Positions 46,433-55,748 are shown, counted from the first letter of the stretch. The stretch is DNA of 63,515 nt from Planktothrix serta PCC 8927 (GCF_900010725.2 NZ_LR734885.1:32194-95708); one strand, 5' to 3'. Numbers and translations are program-made. The notes: generated from the sequence alone by a model not told the origin.

Positions 46433-47516
46433 TAGGAGTCAGCACATCAATTTGTACTGGAGCAACTCCACTGCTAATCATGCCAATAGCTTGCGCGGCG
46501 GCCTTGGATAAATCAATCACCCGACCTCCGGCATAAGGGCCACGATCATTAATCCGCACCACAACGGATTGGCCATTATCTTGATTGGTAACTCGCACCG
46601 TTGTCCCAAAGGGTAAAGAGGGATGAGCAGCAGTTAAATCATATTGGTTAAAGGTTTCTCCATTGGCCGTTTGACCGCCATCAAAGCCTGGGCCATACCA
46701 AGAGGCCCAACCCTCAATCCGTTGAAACAAAAATCCTGTCGCTACGTCTGGGAGCGAAGGCTTAGGTAGACCTTCAATTCCACTCAGAGGGGGAGCGTTG
46801 CCAATTTGGCGTCTTAATCGATTGGTTGCTTGTAAGGCATCCGTTGCCGTGTCATTGGTGGTATCAGGCAGAATCGTTTGGGAGTCAATAGTCACCAGTT
46901 CTTCACCTGCGACTTCTATCCGGTAATGCTGATGTTGTTCATCCCATCGCACTTGAATGGTACTGGCGTCAAAGTTATTGCGAATCAGTTGATTAATTTC
47001 GGCTGCAACCGCAGTGGCACGGGAAACTGGATCGGTGGCGATAGCGGGTGGCGTTGCAGGGTTTTTTGGATTAGGTAGATAAGCTTGATCTGAATATGAT
47101 CCCACTTTGATCGGTTGAAGTGTTGGGGGCGTTATAGCTTTGGGATCGAAATTCTCGTTTTTGATAAAGGTGAGAACGGGGATATTCCTAATATACAGGG
47201 TTGCCGCTTGCTGTTGATTCCATTCGTGGGCTTTGATTTTGGCAACGCTCTCTGGGACTGATGCCGTACTTGCTTGTTGGGATTGATATTCTCCAACTTT
47301 AATCACATCAATGGGTTCAGAGGCAGGAGCAGACAGATTAGAATCTTCAGAAGGAGTTGTTGTTGAAGTTGTTGATATTAGATTTAAAGGTTCTCCTTCA
47401 CTCCCGGAGGGATTAGGGTTAAACGCCGAGATTGATTCAGCGTGGGTGGAGGAGCTTAAGCTCAAAACAGGCAGAAAAATAACTGCTGTAAGACCGCTCC
47501 AAATTTTATGCTTCAT
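46425..47516 (-). CDS. rlpA: RlpA-like septal ring lytic transglycosylase family protein
   Basis: 363 residues from ATG 47516, chosen because a strong AGGGGGAAG ribosome binding site precedes it and [20 protein letters not shown] starts a clean signal peptide (cleavage near THA-ES). An upstream Met at 47660 adds 48 unlikely residues, and its codon lies in a hairpin loop. The middle is low-complexity; the C-terminal 95 residues are the double-psi barrel RlpA domain ([45 protein letters not shown]). It probably cleaves or binds peptidoglycan in the periplasm. The last two residues (NQ) and the stop come from a heptamer repeat. Confidence 0.88.
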   Translation of the reverse strand: MKHKIWSGLTAVIFLPVLSLSSSTHAESISAFNPNPSGSEGEPLNLISTTSTTTPSEDSNLSAPASEPIDVIKVGEYQSQQASTASVPESVAKIKAHEWNQQQAATLYIRNIPVLTFIKNENFDPKAITPPTLQPIKVGSYSDQAYLPNPKNPATPPAIATDPVSRATAVAAEINQLIRNNFDASTIQVRWDEQHQHYRIEVAGEELVTIDSQTILPDTTNDTATDALQATNRLRRQIGNAPPLSGIEGLPKPSLPDVATGFLFQRIEGWASWYGPGFDGGQTANGETFNQYDLTAAHPSLPFGTTVRVTNQDNGQSVVVRINDRGPYAGGRVIDLSKAAAQAIGMISSGVAPVQIDVLTPNQ

Positions 47517-47636
47517 CAATCTTCCCCCTGGTCGAGTTCCGCGCTTATCGTTACTCCGATTAGCGGTGAGAGCAAAAAGGGATCGAGGTCTATATTGCAT
47601 ATCATTTGTTTCCATAAAATGAAACCGTTGCGCCTC

Positions 47637-47677
47637 AAGAGTGGTGATTCTCCTTGACATACCTGAATCGCACTCTT
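47637..47677 (-). promoter_or_regulatory. Leader hairpin upstream of rlpA
   Basis: The arms aagagtg (47637-47643) / cactctt (47671-47677) and gattc (47646-47650) / gaatc (47665-47669) form a 12-bp interrupted stem. Read on the minus strand, its loop holds an ATG (47660) and an AAGGA, so a start signal is sequestered. It may control rlpA expression. Confidence 0.5.
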
Positions 47678-47887
47678 TCTGGTAGAAGCTACCGATATTG
47701 TTCTGGTTAGACCCGCCTCGGTTGGGCGTTTAATTGGGTTTGGGGATTTCTCCCCCTCCTATTTCTAGGGTCAACTAGGGCTATCTTTCAAGCCCCCAAT
47801 GAACTTGTAATCAAGTCAGTGGTGGGTTGTTGACAAGTCTATTCTCAAAACTGGTGGTTATCGAGTTGAAGCTTTACACTTATTGAG

Positions 47888-47984
47888 ATCTCGTGAATTC
47901 GGAGCATTGAAATCAGCGTTTGGTTTTTAGCGAAATCAAAAGCTGAAGGTTTCAATGCTGGGTTTAAAACCCGAATATCGAGAT
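47888..47984. ncRNA. Candidate structured RNA between rlpA and purM
   Basis: Nested pairings over 97 bp: atctcg 47888-47893 / cgagat 47979-47984; attcgg 47897-47902 / ccgaat 47971-47976; agcattgaaa 47903-47912 / tttcaatgct 47950-47959; cagc 47914-47917 / gctg 47942-47945; and a side hairpin gggttt 47960-47965 / aaaccc 47967-47972 that would compete with the outer helix. The strand is undecided. The design looks like an RNA switch, but I cannot match it to a named class with certainty. Confidence 0.45.
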
Positions 47985-48311
47985 AGCAATTCGTCAACTC
48001 AGACTCGTTCCGCATTTACCTTTGTTTGAGGAACTGCAACAGACTAACATGAAGTTGCGAATTTGGGGATCAGTATCCCTTGGGGTTTTTGGGCGTTTAT
48101 TAAGAGACTAAACTGTTCAGTTTCATAGTAAAACCCTGATCTATCAAAGGATGTAGAGATTCTTACTCAATGAAAATTTTCTAAATCGAGTTTTGATTGA
48201 ATTTTCTTATAGGTGTGACAACCTGCCCCAGAATCAGGAACGAAGAATAGAAAATAATAGAGCCGAAAATTGATTCAATATCTATTGAGAGACAAACAAG
48301 GAACGAAGAAG

Positions 48312-49343
48312 ATGGATTATCGGGAAGCTGGTGTTGATATTCAGGCGGGTCGAGATTTTGTTGACGGTATTCGGAACCTCGTACAAAAAACCTATCGACC
48401 GGAAGTATTAGGGGGATTAGGCGGATTTGGGGGATGTTTTGCCCTGCCTTCGGGTTATACCGAACCCATTCTCGTTTCTGGAACCGATGGGGTGGGCACC
48501 AAATTAAAATTAGCCACCACCCTTAACCGTCACGATACCGTTGGCATTGATTTAGTGGCGATGTGCGTCAACGATGTTCTGACTTGTGGCGCCGAACCAT
48601 TATTTTTTCTGGACTATTTGGCCACGGGAAAGCTCAATTCTGAACAATTAACCCAAGTGGTGGCTGGAGTGGCAGAAGGCTGTCAACAGGCCGGATGTAG
48701 TCTACTGGGAGGAGAAACCGCCGAAATGCCGGGATTTTATCAACCTGGGGAATATGACATGGCGGGTTTTTGTGTGGGAATTGTGGAAAAAAGCCGAATG
48801 TTGAATGGCTCCCAAGTCCAAATCGGGGATATGGCGATTGGATTAGCCAGTAGTGGTGTTCACAGCAATGGCTTTAGTTTAGTTAGAAAAGTGGTGAGTG
48901 ATGGCGGAGGAAGTTGGGATGAATGTCCTCAAGCCTTGGGGGGTGAATCCATCGCAGAAGTCTGTTTAACCCCGACCCGAATTTATGTTAAACCCATCTT
49001 GCAAGCGCTCCGTCAGGGCCTAGAAATTCATGGCATGGCCCATATTACCGGAGGGGGTTTACCGGAAAACTTGCCTCGCTGTTTAAGTGCGGGACAGGCG
49101 ATTGAAATTCATGCCAATAGTTGGCCCGTTCTCCCGATTTTTAACTGGTTGGCTGAAGCCGGACAAATTAGTCCTAGTGCCATGTTTGATACTTTCAATA
49201 TGGGGATTGGTTTTGTAGTTTTGGTTCCGCCTCAACAAGCTGAAACCACAAGAAAATGGTTTGAAACCCAAGGAATTCCCGCTTATGCTATTGGGGAAGT
49301 TGTATCAGGAACTGGCGGTTTAATCGGATTACCACTCAATTAA
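48312..49343 (+). CDS. purM: Phosphoribosylformylglycinamidine cyclo-ligase (AIR synthetase)
   Basis: 343 residues from ATG 48312 ([17 protein letters not shown]), the family start; a frame extension to 48270 is not family-like. Blocks: [48 protein letters not shown] and the [18 protein letters not shown] loop. It closes the imidazole ring in de novo purine synthesis using ATP. Confidence 0.96.
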   Translation: MDYREAGVDIQAGRDFVDGIRNLVQKTYRPEVLGGLGGFGGCFALPSGYTEPILVSGTDGVGTKLKLATTLNRHDTVGIDLVAMCVNDVLTCGAEPLFFLDYLATGKLNSEQLTQVVAGVAEGCQQAGCSLLGGETAEMPGFYQPGEYDMAGFCVGIVEKSRMLNGSQVQIGDMAIGLASSGVHSNGFSLVRKVVSDGGGSWDECPQALGGESIAEVCLTPTRIYVKPILQALRQGLEIHGMAHITGGGLPENLPRCLSAGQAIEIHANSWPVLPIFNWLAEAGQISPSAMFDTFNMGIGFVVLVPPQQAETTRKWFETQGIPAYAIGEVVSGTGGLIGLPLN

Positions 49344-49368
49344 TTGATCTCCCAATCTTATGATAAGC

Positions 49369-49461
49369 TATAGTGCTACGAATTACAGTTAGGACACTGT
49401 TGAATTCAGCAAACCCTTTGACTCCTTACTGTTCCCTGTTCCCTGTTCCCTGTTACCTATT
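49369..49461 (+). repeat. Dispersed TATAG-ended element with heptamer array
   Basis: It begins tatagtgctacgaattac, carries the aaaccctttgactccttac segment and three TGTTCCC units. It lies between purM and menB and ends just before the menB ATG (49473), so the menB leader is repeat DNA. Confidence 0.8.
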
Positions 49462-49472
49462 AATTACCCATA

Positions 49473-50306
49473 ATGTCAGTTGCATGGCAAATTGCCAAAA
49501 CCTACGAAGATATTCTGTATCACAAAGCCGACGGTATCGCTAAAATTACGATTAACCGTCCCGAAAAACGGAATGCTTTTCGGCCTAAAACAGTTTTTGA
49601 ACTCTACGATGCGTTTTGTGATGCTCGTGAAGACCTGAATATTGGTGTTGTATTATTTACCGGAGCAGGGCCGCATACCGACGGCAAATATGCCTTTTGT
49701 TCCGGCGGAGATCAAACTGTACGGGGAGATGCCGGATATATTGATGATATTGGTATCCCGCGATTAAACGTTTTAGATTTACAACGGTTAATCCGAAGTA
49801 TGCCCAAAGTTGTGATTGCCTTGGTGGCAGGATATGCTATTGGAGGCGGTCATGTTTTACACTTACTTTGTGATTTAACTCTGGCGGCAGATAATGCAAT
49901 CTTTGGTCAAACTGGGCCGAAAGTTGGCAGTTTTGATGGCGGGTTTGGAGCCAGTTATTTAGCTCGAATTGTCGGTCAAAAGAAAGCCAGGGAAATTTGG
50001 TATTTGTGTCGTCAATATGATGCTCAACAAGCCTTAGATATGGGGTTAGTTAATTGTGTAGTTCCAGTAGAACAATTAGAAGCCGAAGGCATTCAATGGG
50101 CTCAGGAAATTTTAGAGAAAAGTCCTATTGCTATTCGGTGTTTAAAATCTGCCTTTAATGCTGATTGTGATGGTCAAGCTGGGTTACAGGAACTAGCAGG
50201 AAATGCAACTTTATTGTATTACATGACCGAGGAAGGAACGGAAGGCAAACAGGCATTCTTGGAGAAACGACCGCCTAATTTCCGTCAATATCCTTGGCTT
50301 CCCTAG
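49473..50306 (+). CDS. menB: 1,4-dihydroxy-2-naphthoyl-CoA synthase
   Basis: 277 residues. Crotonase fold with the MenB-specific blocks [39 protein letters not shown] and [29 protein letters not shown], and the C-terminal [12 protein letters not shown]. In cyanobacteria this step leads to phylloquinone (vitamin K1) for photosystem I. Length is standard. Confidence 0.97.
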   Translation: MSVAWQIAKTYEDILYHKADGIAKITINRPEKRNAFRPKTVFELYDAFCDAREDLNIGVVLFTGAGPHTDGKYAFCSGGDQTVRGDAGYIDDIGIPRLNVLDLQRLIRSMPKVVIALVAGYAIGGGHVLHLLCDLTLAADNAIFGQTGPKVGSFDGGFGASYLARIVGQKKAREIWYLCRQYDAQQALDMGLVNCVVPVEQLEAEGIQWAQEILEKSPIAIRCLKSAFNADCDGQAGLQELAGNATLLYYMTEEGTEGKQAFLEKRPPNFRQYPWLP

Positions 50307-50325
50307 GGACAAGATCATCTTGATC

Positions 50326-50347
50326 GGGACGAGAAACCCCTCGTCCC
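50326..50347 (+). terminator. Hairpin after menB
   Basis: gggacgag-aaaccc-ctcgtccc, a perfect 8-bp stem 19 bp after the menB stop. It is shared with the convergent small gene whose stop is at 50362. No strong T-run follows. Confidence 0.6.
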
Positions 50348-50361
50348 CCAAACTCTTTCAA

Positions 50362-50631
50362 CTAGGCTAACAAGGATTTTGCCTCTTCTGGCTCATGCAC
50401 CCGATGGGACTCTAAGGGGATCACATCCCCTAACCGAGGTGTTTCTGGTTGTAATTGGATTAAGTTTTCAAGGGCTTCCCAAGAGGGAGCAAAGGCGGGG
50501 AGTGCCAATTGGCAAGACTTCCACCCTCCTTTAACGGAAACTTGAAGCAACTGACAATGCCCTCCCCGATGGCCTTCGGGTGTGTAACGTTGGCAATGCC
50601 GACAGACTGAGATCAAGTTTGAAGACTCCAT
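50362..50631 (-). CDS. Small conserved Cys-containing protein
   Basis: 89 residues. CRHCQRYTPEGHRGGHCQLLQ, then GWKSCQLALPAF, gives four Cys (C10, C13, C27, C39) that could bind zinc or an Fe-S cluster. The tail is acidic and Pro-rich. I recognise it as a typical cyanobacterial conserved hypothetical but know no function. It converges with menB. Confidence 0.7.
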   Translation of the reverse strand: MESSNLISVCRHCQRYTPEGHRGGHCQLLQVSVKGGWKSCQLALPAFAPSWEALENLIQLQPETPRLGDVIPLESHRVHEPEEAKSLLA

Positions 50632-50984
50632 TTTCCGTTCCCCAAGAAGATTTCCTATATCTATATTTATTGTCGGGGATCAGCAGATCCAGCTTTTTTA
50701 TCGGCAAACTTAGATCCTGTCTGCTTTTGAGTTCGATTTTTATTACCTGAAAATTTAATACTTCTTTTATCTTTTCTTTAAGATTAGATACAAAATAAAT
50801 TAAAAATATTACGAATTGTAAAGTTTATAAAGTGTACCTAAAACAGGATAAAATCAATGGGGATCAACGTTAAATTTGGATTAACCCCTAAATAAACTCC
50901 GTATAAATACTGTTAAACCTTGTTGTCAACTGTCCCCCGATAGAGATCAGCAGAGAACTGTTTAAACAACTTCTGAATCTTGCA
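50632..50984. other. Gap between the small Cys protein gene and the repeat next to dciA
   Basis: About 350 bp, very AT-rich (50700-50900), with no gene recognised. It probably includes the promoter of the small Cys protein gene. Confidence 0.45.
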
Positions 50985-51088
50985 TATAGCGCTACGCATT
51001 CCAGTTAGGACATTTCTAAATCCTGAAACCCTTTCACTTATTACTGTTCCCTGTTCCCTGTTCCCTGTTCCCTTGCGCGTAGCGCTAT
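50985..51088 (+). repeat. Full-length TATAGC-ended element overlapping the dciA 3' end
   Basis: It starts tatagcgctacgcattcc, has the segment taaatcctgaaaccctttca and four TGTTCCC units, and ends gcgcgtagcgctat, so the ends are inverted repeats. The dciA stop and its last 12-15 codons lie in it. Confidence 0.88.
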
Positions 51089-51652
51089 GGCACAAAGACC
51101 ACAAACTGACCAGCGAGTCAATTCCCCTGGCGGGGTTGGACAGTGACATTGAGGACATAAGGGGAGATGTTGCGATCGCTGTTGCATAGTATTCGCCCAA
51201 CGTTGAAAGGCTGTTAAGGGTGTGAGAGCCGGACACCGATCAGCATCAACAGACTGTTCCGGGTTCGGACTCGCAACCTCAACCCGACTGGGATGATCTC
51301 GCCACATTTGAGACAACTCATCTGAAATCGCATCCGGGGAAATACCTGGATCTGCGTTGGGTTGATATCGCCACCCCCCCGTAGAAAACCGGATATCCTG
51401 AACGGGAAATAAGAGTTTTTGATTTAATCGATACAGCAGTTGCATTCGTTTTAAAGTTAACTCTTGAGACCAAGTAGCACTAGAGGTGGCAACATTCAAC
51501 ACCCCTCGCTGCCAACTCACCGGACGAGTCTGAAGACGAGCGCCCGTTCCCACAATTTCCGGCCAACATTCACAGAGATCTTGAAACTGTTGCTGTTCCG
51601 GGCTGAGAATCTGAGATTTAAGACAACTTAAAACATGATTCAGGGATTGCAT
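51041..51652 (-). CDS. dciA: DciA/DUF721 family protein (predicted replicative helicase loader)
   Basis: 203 residues. The DUF721 core (about 8-95: CECWPEIVGTGARLQTRPVS, WQRGVLNVATSSATWSQELT) is followed by an acidic linker and a C-terminal zinc-ribbon pair (CPQCHC, then CGLC). DciA proteins load DnaB in bacteria lacking DnaC. The last residues IALRAREQGTGNREQ are encoded by an inserted repeat: IALR from the element end and the rest from heptamers. It is divergent from the SPOR gene. Confidence 0.85.
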   Translation of the reverse strand: MQSLNHVLSCLKSQILSPEQQQFQDLCECWPEIVGTGARLQTRPVSWQRGVLNVATSSATWSQELTLKRMQLLYRLNQKLLFPVQDIRFSTGGWRYQPNADPGISPDAISDELSQMWRDHPSRVEVASPNPEQSVDADRCPALTPLTAFQRWANTMQQRSQHLPLCPQCHCPTPPGELTRWSVCGLCAIALRAREQGTGNREQ

Positions 51653-51800
51653 TTTCAGGAAAATTAGCGAAATGGGTAAAAAATAGATAAACTGACTTGT
51701 TAGCCGATCTAAAAATTGTCAATAATATTGTTTTATGTTGAAGCCCTAAAACAAAAAATCCCTATTTTAAAATTAATAACAAGCGGGTAGGAGTTTAACA

Positions 51801-53081
51801 ATGAGTCAAGCGTCTGAGATTAAGTCCCCTCAATCCTCTCAACCAGAATTAAAGCCTGAACTAAAAGCGGTTTTAGGCTGTCTGGATGTACAACTAGAAC
51901 CCGAATTAACCCGTTATCGGCGTCATCGACGACGCGCGAAACAAACAACACCCGACTCAACCGGACAAACAAACCAGCAGTTTCAACAAACTCCCGATGC
52001 GGTCGCCGTCGCCCTGAATGACAGCGCAGCGTCTCAAGGAAAACTATTTGAGTCCCAAGCTCAACCCTCTGGCTGGGAAACAGTTGTTCCGGCTCAACCT
52101 GCGCCCTTGGCTGTTACGAACCCACCTTCGGGGACTAATGCTTCTAAACCCAATGGTAGTGAGCCTGGGGTTAGTTTTACTTTAAAGTCACCCGCCCCGA
52201 CTTCAACGCCATCAAACGGATATTTAGAATCAACGGAAGCCCTGATCAAAAGTATAGAAGAACGAAGTAAACCATCGGAAAAACGGAGTTTAATGGCCAG
52301 TCTATTAACTCCGGTGGGAATTGCTTCAATGTTCCTATTTTTGTTATCTTGTACGGCTTTAAGCTATGTAATTTCTTCCCCGTCCGGTCGCACCAGTTTA
52401 GGATTAAATCGGTTTTTCCCCACCCCTACCCCAACTGTTAACCCTAATCCTCCGGCTCCCCCAACAACCGCCTCAACGGAAACCTCTCTCCCCCCTACAG
52501 ATTCTCTCTCTCCCAACTTGGCGGCTAAGGAATTTGTGAACTTGGATTTAGATACCTTAAGCCATATTAATCCTAGTCCCAGTGCGGTATCAGCGCCCAC
52601 AGTCCCGGCCCCAGTTCCCCCCAGTCCCGCTACAACCTTACCCGCACCCACAAATAACCTAACCTCTCCGACTGACCCCGGTTTGAATAATCTCAGTCAG
52701 GAACTATTACCCAAAAAACCTGTAACCCCTGTTGTCCCTGCTCCTGCTGCTGTCCCCCCGGTTACAACACAAGGAACAACAACCCCTAAACTACAACCGG
52801 GTGGCGGTGCGACCCAACGGGTAGCAACTGCACCCATTCCCCCGAAAGCAATGGAACCGATTAAATCCCAGGATGGTTATTATTATGTTGTCCTGGATTA
52901 TAGTGATCAACGTTCCTTTGAACAGGCTAAAGAAGTAATTGCTGATGCTTATATTGCCGAGTTCAAAACCGGGAAAAAAATTCAAGTGGGGGCTTTAAGC
53001 GATGCCACTTCTGCCAAACGCCTACGGGATGAATTACAAGTCCAAGGCATTACCGCCTATTATGATGTTCCCAAACAGTAA
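51801..53081 (+). CDS. SPOR-domain membrane protein
   Basis: 426 residues. A cytoplasmic region of about 170 residues precedes one membrane helix (about 173-193: VGIASMFLFLLSCTALSYVI), a long Pro/Thr-rich periplasmic linker (about 205-350) and a SPOR-like C-terminal domain (about 355-424: YYYVVLDYSDQRSFEQAKEV, IQVGALSDATSAKRLRDELQ). SPOR domains bind denuded peptidoglycan at division sites, so a septal role is likely. It is a single gene divergent from dciA. Confidence 0.85.
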   Translation: MSQASEIKSPQSSQPELKPELKAVLGCLDVQLEPELTRYRRHRRRAKQTTPDSTGQTNQQFQQTPDAVAVALNDSAASQGKLFESQAQPSGWETVVPAQPAPLAVTNPPSGTNASKPNGSEPGVSFTLKSPAPTSTPSNGYLESTEALIKSIEERSKPSEKRSLMASLLTPVGIASMFLFLLSCTALSYVISSPSGRTSLGLNRFFPTPTPTVNPNPPAPPTTASTETSLPPTDSLSPNLAAKEFVNLDLDTLSHINPSPSAVSAPTVPAPVPPSPATTLPAPTNNLTSPTDPGLNNLSQELLPKKPVTPVVPAPAAVPPVTTQGTTTPKLQPGGGATQRVATAPIPPKAMEPIKSQDGYYYVVLDYSDQRSFEQAKEVIADAYIAEFKTGKKIQVGALSDATSAKRLRDELQVQGITAYYDVPKQ

Positions 53082-53087
53082 TCAGTT

Positions 53088-53321
53088 GTAGGGGTGGGGT
53101 TCCCCGAAAGCGTGTCAACTTTAAGGCTAAAAGTAGCCTGGAAAACCAAAAGTTCGTTGATTTTTTTTCTAGTCCTAGATCCCCCCTAACCCCCCTTAGA
53201 AAGGGGGGAATTAGAGTTCAAAGTCCCCCTTTTTAAGGGGGATTTAGGGGGATCAGATCTCGGCTTTAATCACGGGTTTTCGGCTTAAGTTGACGGACTT
53301 TGGGGGAAACCCCGCCCGTAC
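53088..53321. mobile_element. Nested palindromic MITE-like element
   Basis: Outer inverted repeat of about 38 bp with a few mismatches: 53088-53125 (gtaggggtggggttcccc...) and 53284-53321 (...aaaccccgcccgtac). A second palindrome sits inside at about 53178-53254 (gatccccccta... with ...ttagggggatc). It starts 6 bp after the SPOR gene stop. There is no coding capacity. Confidence 0.85.
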
Positions 53322-53431
53322 CCGTCAACAGTCAACAGCTAACAGCCAACTCCTCTTAGATCATGAAGTCGCGTTAAACTTTAGACAGAAGTGATCACAG
53401 AACCGTACACCGTCAAAGGAAGAACAGCGTC

Positions 53432-54193
53432 ATGGGATTATTTGATCGCATTAGCCGTCTTGTTAGAGCTAACTTGAATGATTTAGTTAATAAAGCCGAA
53501 GATCCAGAGAAAATTCTGGAACAGGCGATCATTGATATGCAGGAAGACCTGGTGCAGTTGCGTCAGGCCGTTGCTCAAGCGATCGCCAATCAAAAGCGCA
53601 CCGAACAACAATATAATCAAGCCATGTCCCAGGCTAACCAATGGCAATCTCGCGCCGAGTTAGCTTTGCGGAAAGGGGAGGAAGATTTAGCCAGAGAAGC
53701 CTTACAGCGCAAAAAAGGCTATATGGAAACGGCTAATACAGTAAAACTGACTTTGGATCAAAGCTTGGGTCAGGTGGATGCTCTCAAACGCAATTTAATT
53801 CAGTTAGAGAGCAAAATCTCCGAAGCCAAAACCAAGAAGAATATGCTCAAAGCCCGGGCGCAAGCAGCAAAAGCCAACGAACAGTTACAAGGCATATTGG
53901 GGAATATTAATCCCAGTGGAGCATCGGCAGCTTTTGAGCGCATGGAAGAAAAAGTGTTGCAGTTAGAATCACGTTCTCAAGCGATGGGAGAATTGGGGAG
54001 TTCAGATTTGGAAAGCAAATTTGCGGCCTTGGGAGCAGGAAACGATGTGGATGATGAATTAATGGCCCTGAAAGCTCAGATTTCCGGTGCTCCGGCTCCC
54101 CAGTCTCTACCCCCCGGACAAACAACAGCTAAAAGTTCTATTCCTGTAGATGATGAGTTGGAGGCATTGAAAAAAGAATTAGATAAAATGTAA
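53432..54193 (+). CDS. vipp1: Vipp1/PspA-IM30 family membrane protein
   Basis: 253 residues. An N-terminal amphipathic helix (MGLFDRISRLVRANLNDLV) and long coiled coils (about 25-190) are followed by a flexible linker and the C-terminal helix (VDDELEALKKELDKM), which separates Vipp1 from PspA. It forms ESCRT-III-like rings that maintain thylakoid membranes. A good ribosome binding site (AAGGAAGA) lies upstream. Confidence 0.95.
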   Translation: MGLFDRISRLVRANLNDLVNKAEDPEKILEQAIIDMQEDLVQLRQAVAQAIANQKRTEQQYNQAMSQANQWQSRAELALRKGEEDLAREALQRKKGYMETANTVKLTLDQSLGQVDALKRNLIQLESKISEAKTKKNMLKARAQAAKANEQLQGILGNINPSGASAAFERMEEKVLQLESRSQAMGELGSSDLESKFAALGAGNDVDDELMALKAQISGAPAPQSLPPGQTTAKSSIPVDDELEALKKELDKM

Positions 54194-54623
54194 GTCAGAA
54201 TTGCCAGATATTGCAGGGTTTGGGCTTTTTGTCTGGGGTCAAGGGTAACAAAATGTTATCGTCGCCATTGACTCCCAAAGTCTGATGGAAAGCCCTTGTC
54301 TGGAAATGTTGAAAAAACTCCGTTATGTTTAGCCATTCATTATAATTTCACTGTATAGTATTAACGAGTTTGATCCGGCACTTGTATCAATCAGCCAAGA
54401 GTTTGCTACAAAAATATTCCCCTAAGCAACATTGTTAAGGGAAGGTTATGTTGCAAATTAAGAACAAGGGATCAACCTAAATAGTTAAGGAGTCACCTAG
54501 GAAGTTAGGACAAAGACTGATGTTAAAACCTAAACTTGTGTTCCTCTTTTCCTGCGGTGTTCCCTGTTCCCTGTTCCCTGTTCCCTGCATAACTTAATTT
54601 TTATTCAATAATGCCCCTTAACA
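54194..54623. other. Intergenic region after vipp1, with heptamer array
   Basis: 430 bp. It includes four TGTTCCC units at 54558-54587, direct repeats near 54470-54515 (agttaagg / gaagttagga) and no clear gene. No strong terminator was recognised after vipp1. Confidence 0.6.
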
Positions 54624-54872
54624 ATGGCTAAAGTGCGTTTACTGATTCTCAGTTCATTTGCTGCTGGATTTGGGCTTTGCTCCATTATCTTTTCTGTTTT
54701 TACGATGATTTCTCAACTCAACTTCTCAACGGTATTTAGATTTATTTTAACGTTGGGATTTTGTGCTATTAATCTTTTATTTACCTTACATTATTATGGA
54801 TTAATATTGAAAGAATTTAAGCTGATGAGTAAAATTAAAGCTCAACTGAAACGATTAAATTATGATTTTTAA
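54624..54872 (+). CDS. Small two-helix membrane protein, unknown
   Basis: 82 residues with two hydrophobic helices (about 5-30 and 37-62) and a basic C-terminal tail (EFKLMSKIKAQLKRLNYDF). No family was recognised. The start ATG 54624 has no clear ribosome binding site and lies 36 bp after a heptamer array. Composition supports a real gene. Confidence 0.6.
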   Translation: MAKVRLLILSSFAAGFGLCSIIFSVFTMISQLNFSTVFRFILTLGFCAINLLFTLHYYGLILKEFKLMSKIKAQLKRLNYDF

Positions 54873-54955
54873 TTTAACCTAGAGCGATCGCAACCCTAAC
54901 AACAGAAATAGGTTTAAGTTAAAATTAAACCTAGTTTATACGCAGGAATTCTATT

Positions 54956-55267
54956 ATGTTAGATGCCTTTAACTCTCTGTTTGGTCGTCATCCTGAACGA
55001 TATCAAGCCAACGTAGAAATTTATACTTGGCAAACCTGCCCCTTTTGTATTCGAGCTAAACTATTGTTGTGGTGGAAAGGGGTTAATTTCACAGAAAATA
55101 AAATTGATGGGGATGATGCCGCCCGAATTAAAATGGCAGAACGGGCGAATGGACGGCGCACAGTTCCCCAAATATTTATTAATAATCAACATATTGGCGG
55201 CTGTGATGATCTGTATCAATTAGATGGAGCCGGAAAATTAGAACCCCTATTAGCTGAACCTGCTTAA
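54956..55267 (+). CDS. grxC: Glutaredoxin 3 (GrxC type)
   Basis: 103 residues. Thioredoxin fold with the active site C28-P-F-C31, cis-Pro block TVPQIFI and GGCDDL near the end. A 20-residue N-terminal extension (LDAFNSLFGRHPERYQA) precedes the usual start VEIYTW, as in other cyanobacteria. It reduces disulfides and mixed disulfides with glutathione. Confidence 0.93.
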   Translation: MLDAFNSLFGRHPERYQANVEIYTWQTCPFCIRAKLLLWWKGVNFTENKIDGDDAARIKMAERANGRRTVPQIFINNQHIGGCDDLYQLDGAGKLEPLLAEPA

Positions 55268-55272
55268 AATCA

Positions 55273-55319
55273 GTTGTTGGGCTTGAACCCACTCCTAATT
55301 AGGGCTAAAGCCCAACAAC
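55273..55319 (+). terminator. Terminator after grxC
   Basis: A perfect 12-bp stem, gttgttgggctt (55273-55284) / aagcccaacaac (55308-55319), 5 bp after the stop, followed by gagcttgtttaaattttt. Confidence 0.75.
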
Positions 55320-55748
55320 GAGCTTGTTTAAATTTTTAGCTTGATTAACTTAATATTTATTTACAAAAGTTCTAATAAGTTCACAATGTTTTTTTTGATT
55401 AACAAGATGTTAAATTGTGGCAAAAACACTATAAATTAAAAAGTAAGCGAATCAAGAAACCGGAATTTAAAAGGAGTAGCACCAAGTCCCAAGTGAACGG
55501 ATTTAATATAGCACTACCAATTAAGGTGTTTGACAATACTAAACCTTGTAACAAGGGTCATAACCTACAGTTAAGCTGTTCCCTGTTCCCTGTTCCCTGT
55601 TCCCTAGCGCTATAGATATCCATCCACAGCCAACGGATTCATTAAATTTAACAATTCCTTAATTTTTGGAACCTCATCATCAAAGGTTGATCCTAATTTT
55701 GAGGGATGAAACCTCAAAAGTTGTAATTGATATTTGTGGAGAAAAACG
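55320..55748. other. Intergenic region before the EF-G paralogue, with repeat element
   Basis: About 430 bp. It holds a degenerate TATAGC-ended element (about 55507-55614) with four TGTTCCC units at 55577-55604 followed by tagcgctata. A plus-strand frame across it (55415-55615) is partly repeat-encoded and is not called. Confidence 0.6.

Larger units (their letters stand above)
47517..48311. other. 795-bp divergent region, rlpA / purM
   Basis: No credible gene. It contains a hairpin at 47637-47677 and a nested fold at 47888-47984 (listed separately), further GC-rich stretches near 47700-47790, and an AT-rich end before purM. The long, structured rlpA side suggests an RNA leader. Confidence 0.6.

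Noticed and set aside
47517-47887. Cyclic di-AMP (ydaO) riboswitch upstream of rlpA
   Set aside because: Gene context would suit, but the conserved ydaO blocks could not be found by eye; kept only as a question for a covariance search.
50913-51236. Minus-strand ORF of 107 codons across the dciA 3' end
   Set aside because: Encoded by the TATAGC-ended repeat and antisense/out of frame with dciA.
55415-55615. Plus-strand ORF of 66 codons
   Set aside because: Its C-terminus ([13 protein letters not shown]) is heptamer-encoded; the stop-free repeat creates artificial frames.
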